Source of the DNA: Planobacterium oryzisoli
GTDB lineage: Bacteria > Bacteroidota > Bacteroidia > Flavobacteriales > Weeksellaceae
Assembly: GCF_015354315.1 (NCBI RefSeq)
Contig: NZ_JADKYY010000009.1
Location: forward strand, 29,252 to 93,251
Length of the DNA stretch: 64,000 nt
Direction: 5' to 3'
Shown here: positions 26,120-35,293 of the stretch, piece by piece
How the letters are laid out: each line of letters begins with the position of its first letter
Position numbering within the stretch: the stretch's first letter is position 1
The notes under the pieces: generated by a model
Databases searched by the model: none
What the model was told of the DNA's origin: nothing
The model's input: only the letters and a program-made list of their open reading frames with translations
Position numbers and translations under genes: made by a program

Positions 26120-27153
26120 TCGGAGTCACTCGCTTGAAGAGAAGGCTCATCCTCTATAATCCTCTGGAAGTCTGCCACGGTAGACTCTAACGTCTTATAA
26201 TATTTACCTCCGGCGGCATTAATATGCCCCCCTCCGTTAAAGTGCTTCCTGGAAAACTGATTAACATCTAGATCGTCTTTGGAGCGGAAAGAAATTTTGA
26301 TAAAGTCTTCGTATAAATCTTCCATAAAAAAAGCAGCCATCTTTACTCCCTGTATGCTAAGACCATAGTTTACAAAACCTTCTGTGTCTCCTTTCTCAAA
26401 ACCATAAGTTCGTAACTCATCTCTTGTGAGTGTAAGTATGGCTACTTGTCCATCGGCTGCAAGTTCCATTCGACCCAATATAAGTCCCAGTAATTTGAAT
26501 CGGGATAATGTGTTAGTGTCCCATGTACTGGATGCAATCATTGAAGGTTCTGCACCTTTCTCTATAAGGTCTGCTACTACCCTATGCGTCTGTGCTGAGG
26601 TGGATCTGAAGCGGAAACCTCCAGTATCGGTCATAATTCCACAGTAAAGACATTGGGCTGCTTGCAGGTCAATATGCTCCTTTGCACCAAGTGCATCCGC
26701 AAAATTATAAATCATTTGACAGGTTGCCGGTTGTGTTGTATCGGAATACACGTAGTCAAATGCGTCAGGCATTTGATGGTGATCAATTAAAATCTTAATT
26801 GAATTACTGTTTGTAATCCAAGGTGCCATCAAATCTCCGCTGCGCTGCGGTGAATTAAAATCCAAAATGAATAATACATCCGCACTTTGAAGTATTTCCC
26901 TTGCTTTTTTACGTTTATAATCTGCAATAGTTATCTTCTTTGCCTCCGGCATCCATTTTAGAAACTTAGGAAAATCATTGGGAACAACTACATCCGCCTC
27001 CACTCCATAATTACGTAATATATGCTTTAGGCCAAGCGAAGAACCAATGGCATCTCCATCGGGATTATAATGGGTCACTATTACCACTTTGTTCTCCTTA
27101 CAAAGCAGAGACCTGATTTCATCCAAATTCTGGGGTGTAAACATCGTACTCAT
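26116..27153 (-). CDS. DHH-family phosphoesterase, NrnA-like oligoribonuclease/pAp phosphatase
   Basis: Degrades short RNA oligonucleotides and, in relatives, 3'-phosphoadenosine 5'-phosphate. The 345-residue protein has the metal motifs NPDGDAIGSS (about residues 31-40), the ILDFN acidic motif, LIDHHQMP (the DHH signature) and the C-terminal DHHA1 motif GGGHINAAGG (about 309-318). A TAACTTTG element ends five bases before the ATG, so the transcript is probably leaderless; the next in-frame ATG at 27144 would remove only three residues and is an equally possible start. Confidence 0.9.
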   Translation of the reverse strand: MSTMFTPQNLDEIRSLLCKENKVVIVTHYNPDGDAIGSSLGLKHILRNYGVEADVVVPNDFPKFLKWMPEAKKITIADYKRKKAREILQSADVLFILDFNSPQRSGDLMAPWITNSNSIKILIDHHQMPDAFDYVYSDTTQPATCQMIYNFADALGAKEHIDLQAAQCLYCGIMTDTGGFRFRSTSAQTHRVVADLIEKGAEPSMIASSTWDTNTLSRFKLLGLILGRMELAADGQVAILTLTRDELRTYGFEKGDTEGFVNYGLSIQGVKMAAFFMEDLYEDFIKISFRSKDDLDVNQFSRKHFNGGGHINAAGGKYYKTLESTVADFQRIIEDEPSLQASDSD

Positions 27154-27158
27154 TTATG

Positions 27159-27166
27159 CAAAGTTA
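27159..27166 (-). promoter_or_regulatory. -7 promoter element of nrnA, five bases before ATG
   Basis: Reads TAACTTTG on the minus strand, with the same five-base distance to ATG as in front of bshB1. Confidence 0.55.
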
Positions 27167-27280
27167 AACTATTGTATTTTCGTACCCAACATACAAACGA
27201 CATTACACAACTTCAAATGATTGGTAGCACCTTGTTGGGAGGTCATTCAACTAGATAAGAATGAATATTTTAAATATATA

Positions 27281-27311
27281 TTTGTACGATATAAATTATT
27301 TTGTATTTTTG
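27281..27311 (+). promoter_or_regulatory. Consensus promoter of rpmH
   Basis: TTTG at 27281-27284 and TATTTTTG at 27304-27311, separated by 19 bases: the complete -33/-7 arrangement described for Bacteroidota sigma-ABfr. The start codon is 45 bases further on. Confidence 0.75.
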
Positions 27312-27356
27312 CAGTCTTAAAATTAATAGAAGAGTTTTACACTAAAGATATTAGAA

Positions 27357-27515
27357 ATGAGCAAAAGAACATTCCAGCCATCGGAAAGAAAGAAAAGAAA
27401 CAAGCACGGTTTCAGAGAAAGAATGTCTACACCTAACGGAAGAAGAGTGTTGGCTGCAAGAAGAGCTAAAGGCAGAAAGAGTTTGACCGTTAGTGCAGCA
27501 CGCGCTAAGAGATAA
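27357..27515 (+). CDS. rpmH: 50S ribosomal protein L34
   Basis: A 52-residue, arginine/lysine-rich protein reading [20 protein letters not shown] at the start and [19 protein letters not shown] near the end, the full L34 pattern. It is too short for standard ORF size cut-offs and easily missed. It has a consensus promoter and a terminator of its own. Neither rnpA nor dnaA, its usual partners in other phyla, is next to it here. Confidence 0.97.
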   Translation: MSKRTFQPSERKKRNKHGFRERMSTPNGRRVLAARRAKGRKSLTVSAARAKR

Positions 27516-27538
27516 TTCAATCTATTATCATATTTCCT

Positions 27539-27572
27539 ATGCTTGAAGAAGAAATTTTTCAGGCATTTTTTG
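27539..27572 (+). terminator. Terminator after rpmH
   Basis: A 9-bp stem with one G-T pair (27539-27547 with 27558-27566) followed by a T run. Confidence 0.7.
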
Positions 27573-27616
27573 TTGTTAAATTTGAGCAAAAGTTAGGATG
27601 TGTTTCCCCTTTTCTT

Positions 27617-27624
27617 TACTTTTG
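27617..27624 (+). promoter_or_regulatory. -7 promoter element of ftsE
   Basis: Reads TACTTTTG, 28 bases before the ATG. Confidence 0.55.
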
Positions 27625-27652
27625 ATCCTGCACAATTACTAAAATACCTGTA

Positions 27653-28363
27653 ATGCCACACAGCCATATCGAAGGAGATAATATCATCAGCCTAACTAAC
27701 GCTAAAATAGCTCAGAAAAACTTTACCGTTTTAACTGGAGTGAACCTAAACATTAAGAAAGGACGTTTTTGCTACTTAATAGGCAAAACAGGCTCGGGAA
27801 AAAGTTCACTACTTAAAACATTGTATGGACACATTCCTCTGCATCAAGGAAATGGCAACGTTGCTGGATTCGATCTGAAAGATCTCAAAATATCACAGGT
27901 TCCTGATCTGCGACGTAAACTGGGTATTGTTTTCCAGGATTTCCAATTGCTTTCTGACAGAACAGTGGAAAAAAACTTGCGCTTCGTATTGGAAGCCACT
28001 GGATGGAAAGAAAAACCCAAAATGGACGAAAGAATCAATGAGGTCCTTGCCAGTGTGGGAATGAAAAGCAAGAAGCATAAAATGCCACATGAGCTTTCCG
28101 GAGGTGAGCAACAGAGAATCGCAATTGCCCGTGCTCTTTTAAACCGCCCGGATCTGATTCTGGCCGATGAACCCACAGGAAACCTAGACCCTGAGACTTC
28201 CAACGAAATAATGACACTGCTTAAGCGCGTTGCAATGGAACATAATAGTGCCGTGGTAATGGCCACACACGACTACCATATGATCCAGAACTTTCCAGGG
28301 GAAGCCATTAAATGCGAAGACGGCCATGTAAGTGTTATGAATACCGCTGATCTTTTCGAATAA
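27653..28363 (+). CDS. ftsE: Cell division ATP-binding protein FtsE
   Basis: Cytoplasmic ATPase that works with the membrane protein FtsX to control peptidoglycan hydrolases at the septum. The 236-residue product has Walker [10 protein letters not shown] (about residue 45), a Q-loop in IVFQDFQLL, signature LSGGEQQR, Walker [13 protein letters not shown] with the catalytic glutamate, and the H-loop in ATHDYHMI. The FtsE-like length and the FQDFQLL motif separate it from LolD. ftsX is not adjacent, which is common in Bacteroidota. A LolD-type function cannot be fully excluded. Confidence 0.85.
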   Translation: MPHSHIEGDNIISLTNAKIAQKNFTVLTGVNLNIKKGRFCYLIGKTGSGKSSLLKTLYGHIPLHQGNGNVAGFDLKDLKISQVPDLRRKLGIVFQDFQLLSDRTVEKNLRFVLEATGWKEKPKMDERINEVLASVGMKSKKHKMPHELSGGEQQRIAIARALLNRPDLILADEPTGNLDPETSNEIMTLLKRVAMEHNSAVVMATHDYHMIQNFPGEAIKCEDGHVSVMNTADLFE

Positions 28364-28379
28364 TTTCTATTACCCACCA

Positions 28380-29090
28380 TCAAATTGTGGGAAACACGTG
28401 AAAATCGTTGGTTAATTCCAAATATTGCTCGGAAAATCTCCTTGGCGCAGCTTCTATAGTAAAATCTTCTTGCAGTTCGAGCTGCACCTCTTGTAGAAAG
28501 CAAAACTCAAGTAAAGAACGCCTATAGGGTAATTCATCCCGTCCACGAATTCGAACATGACGTTTAAGCCAAAACCCCTGCTCTGCCGCTAAAGAAATAA
28601 ATTCTTGCGAAGTAATATAGGGTATTATAACTGCCAATATACCCCCCTCACGAACAAGATGCCCCGCGCTGATAATCAGTTCGTTATAATTCAGGGAAAT
28701 CTGTTGCCTTGCCACAGGATGTTTCTCAGAAGAATTCACTTCAAAATAGGGTGGGTTACAAACCACAAGATCATACTTTTTATCCGTGCGATAGGAACGT
28801 ACATCTTTATTCAAGACTCTTAGTTGTGGACTAAATTGACTTTGTGTAAAGTTCTTTTGTGCCAGATTAAATGCCTCAGAATCAATTTCGACAGCTGTAA
28901 TGCGCGCAGAAGAGTACCTTTGGGCCAACATTAGCGACACAACGCCTGTACCCGTACCGACTTCCAATATTTCAGTGCAATTATCTGATCCTTGAGTAAG
29001 TGCTCCTAGAAGAACTGCGTCGGTCCCTACCATGAATACCGACCTACTTTGTGAAATTGTAAATTTTTTAAACCTAAAGGGCTTTATCAT
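28380..29090 (-). CDS. trmN6: tRNA1(Val) (adenine(37)-N6)-methyltransferase
   Basis: SAM-dependent N6-adenine tRNA methyltransferase (YfiC family). The 236-residue protein has SAM motif ILEVGTGTGVVSLMLAQR (about residues 40-57), an acidic VEIDSEAF, and the N6-amino methylase motif VVCNPPYFEVN (about 114-124). Its start overlaps the end of the histidine kinase gene by 4 bases (ATGA type), so it is the third member of the ribE-kinase-trmN6 operon. Substrate position is by family analogy. Confidence 0.9.
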   Translation of the reverse strand: MIKPFRFKKFTISQSRSVFMVGTDAVLLGALTQGSDNCTEILEVGTGTGVVSLMLAQRYSSARITAVEIDSEAFNLAQKNFTQSQFSPQLRVLNKDVRSYRTDKKYDLVVCNPPYFEVNSSEKHPVARQQISLNYNELIISAGHLVREGGILAVIIPYITSQEFISLAAEQGFWLKRHVRIRGRDELPYRRSLLEFCFLQEVQLELQEDFTIEAAPRRFSEQYLELTNDFHVFPTI

Positions 29091-30541
29091 ATATTAGTGG
29101 GAAGGGTAATTGTAAACTTGGTTCCTTTTCCCAGTTCGGACTTTACGGAAATATCCCCTTTGTACTCTTCAACCATTTTTCTTACCATCGTCAAACCTAG
29201 ACCCATTCCGGAACTCTTAGATGTGAAATTGGGTTCAAAAATCCTGTCGTACATATCTTCGGCAATACCCACTCCGTTGTCCTCGACAGAAATCGTGACC
29301 CGTTTTTGAACCTGCTCAATATCTACGTTTATGATGGATTCGCGACCACTTGCCGTAGCTTGTCTGGCATTGGTTATTAAATTAGTGATAATACGATTCA
29401 AATAAATCTTATCCATCATTATTTGAATGTCTTCCCTATTAGAATGCACAAATATATTATCATCGTTGAATATCCGTACAATACTTGCTATTTCTTTATT
29501 CAAGTTGAAAATCTCATTATGCTTCTCTGGGAGCTGCGCAAATTGAGAGAATGCTGAGGCTACCGTAGCAATCAAATCGATCTGCTCTACAACCGAGTCA
29601 CTCATTCGGTGAACCCGCTCTGTAATATCTGGATCATTCGGATCAAACTTTCTCTTGAAATTCTGAATGGTTAGCTTCATTGGAGTGAGCGGATTCTTTA
29701 CTTCATGTGCTACTTGCTTTGCCATTTCTCTCCAAGCCTGCTCTTTTTCAGTGAAACTAAGACGCTCTTTTTGATCCTGAATCTGCAGGATCATCTTGTT
29801 ATAGGATTTAACTAAGGAACTAAGTTCGTCGTTCTTGTAGTAGCGAATAGGCTTCATGTCTTTATCAAAGAGAGTTAGTCTATTGATAAGTTCGGAGAAT
29901 TTTGTAAGGGTATTGGTTAAGTGTCGCGATATGTGTAGGCTTATATAGATAGAAATAGCGATTAGTAATAAATTAACGAGAACAATTTTGCGAACATAAC
30001 TATCAAAAACCCTAAAGTAGGATGAGTCGCTGTGGTAGTAGGGAAAGTGCACAATTCCGATGGGTTCCAGTGTATTGTTCTTGAGCACCATGTAGGACGA
30101 TACCACATTGGCTTCCAGTGCTGCATCATAGGTATTTATATCCAAACGTTTGTCTGTTCCCAACACATCATTGATGAGGGAAATTGGAAGTGATTTTACG
30201 GTTATCTGTTCCGGTTGCTTGTTGGAAATTAAATAGCGCCCTTTCAAGTCGTAGATAATAACATCCGCCTTGTTGATGTCAGAGATTTCAAAAATTTTAT
30301 TAGAAAGCACTTCAGGTAAGTCCTCAGACTGAATCTGTTCATGACTTACGGCGTAATCAAGAGATGCCATAAGAGCATCTGACTTACGCTGCTGGTCGGT
30401 TCGGCTTTGTTCCTTTGCATTGTTCTTTAACTGCAGGTAGGACACAAGAGTAGAGGATACAACACTTAATAAGCAGATTGCAACAAAACCCCAAAATATT
30501 CGGTTTCTTAAACTATATCCACGGTATCTATTCAGCGACAT
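29087..30541 (-). CDS. NtrY-like sensor histidine kinase
   Basis: The 484-residue membrane kinase has a short cytoplasmic N-terminus, a first membrane helix (about 12-32), a periplasmic sensor part, a second helix (about 180-200), a HAMP segment, the H-box MAKQVAHEVKNPLTPMK (phosphoacceptor histidine near residue 276), the N-box NRIITNLITNARQAT and G-boxes DNGVGI and GMGLGLTMV. The HEVKNPLTPMK form is typical of NtrY-type kinases. No response regulator lies next to it. The ATG at 30541 lies inside ribE (14-base overlap); an upstream TTG is rejected. Confidence 0.92.
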   Translation of the reverse strand: MSLNRYRGYSLRNRIFWGFVAICLLSVVSSTLVSYLQLKNNAKEQSRTDQQRKSDALMASLDYAVSHEQIQSEDLPEVLSNKIFEISDINKADVIIYDLKGRYLISNKQPEQITVKSLPISLINDVLGTDKRLDINTYDAALEANVVSSYMVLKNNTLEPIGIVHFPYYHSDSSYFRVFDSYVRKIVLVNLLLIAISIYISLHISRHLTNTLTKFSELINRLTLFDKDMKPIRYYKNDELSSLVKSYNKMILQIQDQKERLSFTEKEQAWREMAKQVAHEVKNPLTPMKLTIQNFKRKFDPNDPDITERVHRMSDSVVEQIDLIATVASAFSQFAQLPEKHNEIFNLNKEIASIVRIFNDDNIFVHSNREDIQIMMDKIYLNRIITNLITNARQATASGRESIINVDIEQVQKRVTISVEDNGVGIAEDMYDRIFEPNFTSKSSGMGLGLTMVRKMVEEYKGDISVKSELGKGTKFTITLPTNI

Positions 30542-31124
30542 TCCCAACCGACATTAGTTTTGCTACATATTTTCCTATAATATCAAATTCAATATTGACC
30601 CTATCACCCACTTTTAATGTGTGCATATTGGTATGCTTCCATGTGTAGGGAATAATGGCAACCGCAAATTCATTATCTCCGCTTTGTGCCACAGTCAGAC
30701 TAATACCATTCACTGTGACAGAGCCCTGCGCCACTGTTTGAAACTTAGGGGACTCATAGGCAATAGTAACAATATAACTACCTTCTAAATCCTCTATTGA
30801 TTTAACTTTTCCTGTCAAATCAATATGCCCTTGAACAATATGACCGTCCAATCTACCACCAAGTGGAACACACCTTTCCAGGTTAACCAATGTTCCATTT
30901 ACCCACTCCTTTAAATTCGTCTTCTCAAGCGTCTCCTCTATAGCGGTCACCGTATATTCATCTCCATTAAGCTCCACCACAGTCAAACAGCATCCATTAT
31001 GCGCAATACTTTGATCAATTTTTAGTTCATTGGAAAAAGGTGCATTCAGTTTAATATGCACATTGGATCCTTCCTTTGTAATTTGTTGTACTTCACCAAT
31101 TGCCTCAATTATTCCGGTAAACAT
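30528..31124 (-). CDS. ribE: Riboflavin synthase subunit alpha
   Basis: Catalyses dismutation of two 6,7-dimethyl-8-ribityllumazine molecules to riboflavin. The 198-residue protein consists of two lumazine-binding repeats, starting MFTGIIEAIGEV and, in the second half, VQGHIDLTGKV, with the SIAHNGCCLTVV and GSVTVNGISLTVA repeat motifs. Length fits the family. It is the first gene of an overlapping operon with a sensor kinase and trmN6. No riboflavin riboswitch is visible in the 59-base gap before it. Confidence 0.95.
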   Translation of the reverse strand: MFTGIIEAIGEVQQITKEGSNVHIKLNAPFSNELKIDQSIAHNGCCLTVVELNGDEYTVTAIEETLEKTNLKEWVNGTLVNLERCVPLGGRLDGHIVQGHIDLTGKVKSIEDLEGSYIVTIAYESPKFQTVAQGSVTVNGISLTVAQSGDNEFAVAIIPYTWKHTNMHTLKVGDRVNIEFDIIGKYVAKLMSVGNVAE

Positions 31125-31183
31125 ATAGTTCTTTTTGTTAATTTTGTATATTTAATAATGTTCATCAAAGATAACAATAAACA

Positions 31184-32266
31184 ATGAGTTCTAAACAGGC
31201 GTTGGTCAAAGTGGGTATATCAGTTGGGGATTTCAACGGCATTGGACCTGAAATAATTTTAAAGGCACTTAGTGATAAATCTATTGCCGAATTTTACACA
31301 CCTATTGTCTTTGGCTCAGGCAAGCTCTTTACATTTCAAAAAAACATCTTCAAACTTCAGACCAATTTTCATTACATAAATAGTGCGGCGGAGGCCGTTG
31401 AGGGTAAAATAAATCTAGTGAACATCTCCAAAGAGAGTTCAAATGTAACCTTTGGAGCTCCCACCAGCGAGTCCACAAAATTTGCAATAGATTCTCTTGA
31501 GGCAGCAACCAGCGCACTTGAAGCCAAGGATATTGATGTCTTAGTAACCGCACCGATCAACAAGGACGAAATGATCAAAGAAGGTTTCTCTCATCCTGGC
31601 CATACCGGCTATTTAGAAGAAAGATTCAAGAAAAAAGGATTGATGTTTCTAGTATCCGAGGACTTGAAAGTAGCAGTTCTAACGCATCATATCCCCTTAA
31701 GGCAGGTTCCTGAGCAAATTACAAAAGAACAACTAAAGACTACCATTAAACAGCTTAATCAAACCTTAATAGAAGATTTTCAAATCCCCCGCCCTAAGAT
31801 TGCAGTGCTGGGACTGAACCCTCACAGTGGCGACGGTGGCACGATTGGAACAGAGGAATTGGAGGTAATTCAACCTGCGATTAAAGAGGTAGCTGACAAT
31901 GGTATTTTGGCATTTGGACCATTTCCCGCCGACAGCTTCTTTCAACCGTCAAATCATAGTAAATACGATGCAGTGCTGGCCATGTATCACGACCAAGGCT
32001 TAACTCCTTTCAAAACATTGGCTTATGAGAAGGGTGTTAACTATAGTGCAGGCCTACCGATAGTACGCACTTCGCCTGACCACGGCGTGGCATATGACAT
32101 TGCTGGTAAAGACCTCGCTGATGCCACAAGCATGAACGAAGCAATATTCACTGCAATTAAAATATACAATAACAGAAAAGAATACAATAATTTAAGAGAA
32201 CATAGGCTAGTGCCTCGTAAAACGAACGGACGAGAAGGAATGGACGAGGACTTACCACGTAACTAG
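31184..32266 (+). CDS. pdxA: 4-hydroxythreonine-4-phosphate dehydrogenase
   Basis: NAD-dependent enzyme of pyridoxal phosphate synthesis (DXP-dependent route). The 360-residue product has VGISVGDFNGIGPEIIL at the start, SHPGHTGYLEE with a metal histidine (about residue 142), AVLTHHIPLRQVP and GLNPHSGDGGTIG, and a final metal histidine in MYHDQGLTPFK. The length exceeds the E. coli enzyme by about 30 residues, mostly a C-terminal tail. It is divergent from ribE and ends without a clear terminator. Confidence 0.95.
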   Translation: MSSKQALVKVGISVGDFNGIGPEIILKALSDKSIAEFYTPIVFGSGKLFTFQKNIFKLQTNFHYINSAAEAVEGKINLVNISKESSNVTFGAPTSESTKFAIDSLEAATSALEAKDIDVLVTAPINKDEMIKEGFSHPGHTGYLEERFKKKGLMFLVSEDLKVAVLTHHIPLRQVPEQITKEQLKTTIKQLNQTLIEDFQIPRPKIAVLGLNPHSGDGGTIGTEELEVIQPAIKEVADNGILAFGPFPADSFFQPSNHSKYDAVLAMYHDQGLTPFKTLAYEKGVNYSAGLPIVRTSPDHGVAYDIAGKDLADATSMNEAIFTAIKIYNNRKEYNNLREHRLVPRKTNGREGMDEDLPRN

Positions 32267-32343
32267 CGTGAAGCACACACCTTCTATAAAAGTAAGAGTC
32301 TAATTACAAAGGCCTTGCAGACATATATTAAATATTAAATAAA

Positions 32344-32374
32344 TTTGCTATTTAGAAATAAATGCATATTTTTG
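32344..32374 (+). promoter_or_regulatory. Consensus promoter of the yceD-rpmF operon
   Basis: TTTG at 32344-32347, 19 bases, then TATTTTTG at 32367-32374: the same full consensus as in front of rpmH. The ATG at 32387 lies 12 bases downstream. Confidence 0.75.
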
Positions 32375-32386
32375 CAACCTCAATTT

Positions 32387-32932
32387 ATGGACAAGTTTAA
32401 AAACTACGATGTAGTATTTTCCGGACTAAAAAATGGAAAACACGAATTCCAATTTGAGATTAAAGAGTCGTTCTTTGAACTTTTTGACACGGAGCGGGAT
32501 TTTACAAATCCTCAAATTGAAGCCCACATTCTTCTAGAAAAGCACACCACTTTTCTGGAACTATGGATTAAAATCACTGGTACAGTCACATTGGTTTGCG
32601 ATATTACCTCAGAGCCTTTTGTGCATGCGATTGAAAACGAGATCCGAACATTAGTAAAATTTGGACCCCACTACGATGACAGTCAGGAAGAAGTGATAAC
32701 CATTCCCGAATCATCCCACGCTTTCAATGTAGCACAGCTGGTTTACGAAAATGTGGTTCTTGCAATCCCTATGAAGAAAATATCACCAATGGTGAGTGCA
32801 GAAGATCTGGAGTTGTTGGAAAAATTTAGTGTACAGCTACCTGCTAGCAACGAGGAAGAATCCCCAGAGACCACAACAGAACCTGTTGATCCGCGGTGGG
32901 ACGTGTTAAAAAAATTAAAAGACAAAAATTAG
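32387..32932 (+). CDS. YceD/DUF177 family protein
   Basis: The 181-residue protein matches YceD (DUF177), a small conserved protein almost always encoded in front of rpmF and implicated in 23S rRNA handling. The visible pattern is an N-terminal beta-rich part (YDVVFSGLKNGKHEFQFEI) and the central LVCDITSEPF motif, where one of the usual metal-type cysteines is seen. The start is set at 32387 because the upstream in-frame ATG at 32345 precedes the promoter's -7 element. rpmF follows 71 bases later. Confidence 0.88.
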   Translation: MDKFKNYDVVFSGLKNGKHEFQFEIKESFFELFDTERDFTNPQIEAHILLEKHTTFLELWIKITGTVTLVCDITSEPFVHAIENEIRTLVKFGPHYDDSQEEVITIPESSHAFNVAQLVYENVVLAIPMKKISPMVSAEDLELLEKFSVQLPASNEEESPETTTEPVDPRWDVLKKLKDKN

Positions 32933-33003
32933 ATTTAAACTATTTTAAATGGATGAGATGATCGGAAGTCTCTCATCACTCATCAATTAAAAAATAATTA
33001 GAA

Positions 33004-33207
33004 ATGGCACATCCAAAAAGAAGACAGTCAAGTACAAGAAGAGACAAGAGAAGAACCCATTACAAAGCAGAAGTTCCTCAACTTGCGAAAGATGCTGCAT
33101 CAGGCGAATTGCATCTTTACCACAGAGCACACTGGCATGAAGGCAAACTTTACTACCGTGGAAAGGTAGTAATGGAAAAAGAGACTGAAACAACTGAAGA
33201 AAACTAG
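33004..33207 (+). CDS. rpmF: 50S ribosomal protein L32
   Basis: The 67-residue basic protein begins [20 protein letters not shown], the L32 signature, and continues with [20 protein letters not shown]. The four zinc cysteines found in some L32 proteins are replaced (no cysteine in the sequence), so this is the zinc-independent form. A terminator follows at once. Confidence 0.96.
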   Translation: MAHPKRRQSSTRRDKRRTHYKAEVPQLAKDAASGELHLYHRAHWHEGKLYYRGKVVMEKETETTEEN

Positions 33208-33233
33208 AAAACGTATTTTTCAATCAAATTATA

Positions 33234-33276
33234 CAAAAAACCACTCGATTTTAATAAAATCAAGTGGTTTTTTGTT
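33234..33276 (+). terminator. Terminator after rpmF
   Basis: A long hairpin (AACCACTCGATTTT with AAAATCAAGTGGTT, one mismatch) flanked by A and T runs. Confidence 0.85.
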
Positions 33277-33285
33277 GTTTTTTTG

Positions 33286-33293
33286 TATTTTTG
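33286..33293 (+). promoter_or_regulatory. -7 promoter element of accB-accC
   Basis: Reads TATTTTTG, 22 bases before the accB ATG. Confidence 0.6.
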
Positions 33294-33315
33294 GAGAATA
33301 TTCAAATAACAAATT

Positions 33316-33804
33316 ATGGACATTAAAGACATACAAAATCTAATTAAGTTCGTGTCTAAATCGGATGTATCGGAGGTCAAATACAAAACCAAAGACTTTG
33401 AGATTACTATCAAGACACCTCTAGGCGCGCAGGAAACGATTTCGTACGGACCGCAACCTGTATTTGCGCAGCCTATGCAGCAAAGCACTGCGCCGTCACA
33501 AAGTACTTCCAATGCACCAGCTCCATCCGCGCCCTCTTCTGCGGAAGATAATGATGAGGGAAAATACATTACGATAAAATCGCCAATGATTGGAACATTC
33601 TACCGTAAACCTGCCCCAGATAAAGATGTTTTCGTCAATGTAGGGGATTCAGTTACCGAAGGTAAAGTAGTATGTGTGATTGAGGCGATGAAACTTTTCA
33701 ATCAAATTGAATCTGAAGTGTCTGGTAAAATTGTTAAAATATTGGTTGACGACGCTACACCAGTGGAATACGACCAACCTTTATTCTTAGTTGATCCTTC
33801 TTAA
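33316..33804 (+). CDS. accB: Biotin carboxyl carrier protein of acetyl-CoA carboxylase
   Basis: Carries the biotin that shuttles CO2 between AccC and AccAD in the first step of fatty-acid synthesis. The 162-residue product has an N-terminal helical part, an Ala/Pro/Ser-rich linker (about 60-85) and a biotinyl domain (about 90-162) with the IEAMKLFNQIE motif; the lysine is the biotin attachment site. accC follows 67 bases downstream on the same strand. Confidence 0.96.
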   Translation: MDIKDIQNLIKFVSKSDVSEVKYKTKDFEITIKTPLGAQETISYGPQPVFAQPMQQSTAPSQSTSNAPAPSAPSSAEDNDEGKYITIKSPMIGTFYRKPAPDKDVFVNVGDSVTEGKVVCVIEAMKLFNQIESEVSGKIVKILVDDATPVEYDQPLFLVDPS

Positions 33805-33871
33805 TTTTGAGCGACTGGTCACGTTAGTACGAGGTCTTGCAAACTATTTTTAATCTGAAATTACTTTTTTA

Positions 33872-35224
33872 ATGTTTAAAAAAATATTAATCGCCAATAG
33901 AGGAGAAATTGCCATGCGTATACTACGCACCTGTAAAGAAATGGGAATCAAGACGGTCGCCGTATATTCTACTGCCGATAAAGACAGTCTTCATGTTCGT
34001 TTTGCAGATGAAGCAGTTTGCATCGGACCAGCTATGAGTAAAGACTCGTATTTGAAGATTCCAAATATCATTTCAGCGGCTGAAATAACCAATGCAGACG
34101 CTATTCATCCGGGGTATGGATTTCTTTCAGAAAATTCAAATTTCTCTAGAATATGTCAAAAGAATGGGATCAAATTTATTGGTGCCACTCCAGAGCAGAT
34201 AGAAAAGATGGGAGACAAAGCAAACGCTAAAGCTACCATGAAAGCTGCAGGAGTACCTTGTGTACCAGGCTCTGAGGGGTTAATTGATTCTTACGAGGAA
34301 GCGGCAAAAACAGCCGAAGAAATCGGTTATCCAGTGATGATTAAAGCAACTGCTGGAGGCGGTGGAAAAGGTATGAGAGCTGTTTGGAAAGCTGAAGAGC
34401 TAAAGGAGCATTGGGATTCCGCTATTCAAGAGGCAGTGGCCGCTTTCGGAAACGGCGGAATGTATATGGAAAAACTCATCGAAGAGCCGCGCCACATAGA
34501 AATTCAAATTGCGGGTGACCAGTACGGAAAAGCATGCCATTTATCTGAAAGGGATTGTTCTGTACAAAGAAGAAATCAGAAGCTGGTTGAAGAAACCCCC
34601 TCTCCTTTTATGACGGAAGAATTGCGTGAGCAGATGGGTAATGCTGCAGTTAAAGCTGCTGAGTACATTGGTTACGAAGGAGTAGGAACGATTGAATTTT
34701 TGGTAGATAAGCACCGTAATTTCTATTTCATGGAAATGAATACCAGAATCCAGGTTGAACATCCTATTACCGAGCAGGTAATCGATTACGATTTGATAAA
34801 AGAACAGATACTTCTTGCTGCTGGTACTCCTATTGAAGGAAAGAATCACTTCCCAAAACTCCATTCAATAGAGTGCAGAGTTAATGCGGAGGATCCCTAT
34901 AATGACTTTAGACCAAGTCCAGGAAAAATAACCGGGCTGAACATACCCGGAGGACATGGAGTACGTGTGGACACACATGTATATTCGGGATATTCAATCC
35001 CGTCTAATTACGACTCAATGATAGCTAAACTTATCACTACGGCCCAGTCCAGAGAAGAAGCTATAGCTAAAATGAAACGCGCACTAGATGAATTTTACAT
35101 AGAAGGTATAAAAACCACGATTCCTTTCCATAGACAATTAATGGACGATCCTGATTTTGTATCTGGGAATTACACCACTAAATTCATGGAGACCTTCGTA
35201 ATGGATAAAAGCTACGAAATGTAA
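33872..35224 (+). CDS. accC: Biotin carboxylase subunit of acetyl-CoA carboxylase
   Basis: ATP-dependent carboxylation of biotin on AccB. The 450-residue protein is of standard length, with an N-terminal domain starting [18 protein letters not shown], the ATP-grasp glycine loop [12 protein letters not shown] (about residues 159-170), [21 protein letters not shown], and the metal-binding [16 protein letters not shown] motif (about 287-302). It is the second gene of accBC; accA lies 4.7 kb further on and accD is not in the window. Confidence 0.97.
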   Translation: MFKKILIANRGEIAMRILRTCKEMGIKTVAVYSTADKDSLHVRFADEAVCIGPAMSKDSYLKIPNIISAAEITNADAIHPGYGFLSENSNFSRICQKNGIKFIGATPEQIEKMGDKANAKATMKAAGVPCVPGSEGLIDSYEEAAKTAEEIGYPVMIKATAGGGGKGMRAVWKAEELKEHWDSAIQEAVAAFGNGGMYMEKLIEEPRHIEIQIAGDQYGKACHLSERDCSVQRRNQKLVEETPSPFMTEELREQMGNAAVKAAEYIGYEGVGTIEFLVDKHRNFYFMEMNTRIQVEHPITEQVIDYDLIKEQILLAAGTPIEGKNHFPKLHSIECRVNAEDPYNDFRPSPGKITGLNIPGGHGVRVDTHVYSGYSIPSNYDSMIAKLITTAQSREEAIAKMKRALDEFYIEGIKTTIPFHRQLMDDPDFVSGNYTTKFMETFVMDKSYEM

Positions 35225-35229
35225 TACAG

Positions 35230-35252
35230 ACCGCCACCAGGCGGTTTTTTTT
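35230..35252 (+). terminator. Terminator after accC
   Basis: A 6-bp GC-rich stem (35230-35235 with 35240-35245) around ACCA, followed by eight T. Confidence 0.88.
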
Positions 35253-35272
35253 AGTCTTTCTATTTTATTTAA

Positions 35273-35280
35273 TACTTTTG
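35273..35280 (+). promoter_or_regulatory. -7 promoter element of rocD
   Basis: Reads TACTTTTG, 13 bases before the ATG at 35294. Confidence 0.6.
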
Positions 35281-35293
35281 AAAAAAAACAGTG

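Noticed and set aside
30541..31184. Possible FMN riboswitch in front of ribE.
   Set aside because: Only 59 bases separate ribE from pdxA, too short for an FMN riboswitch, and none of its conserved motifs is seen.
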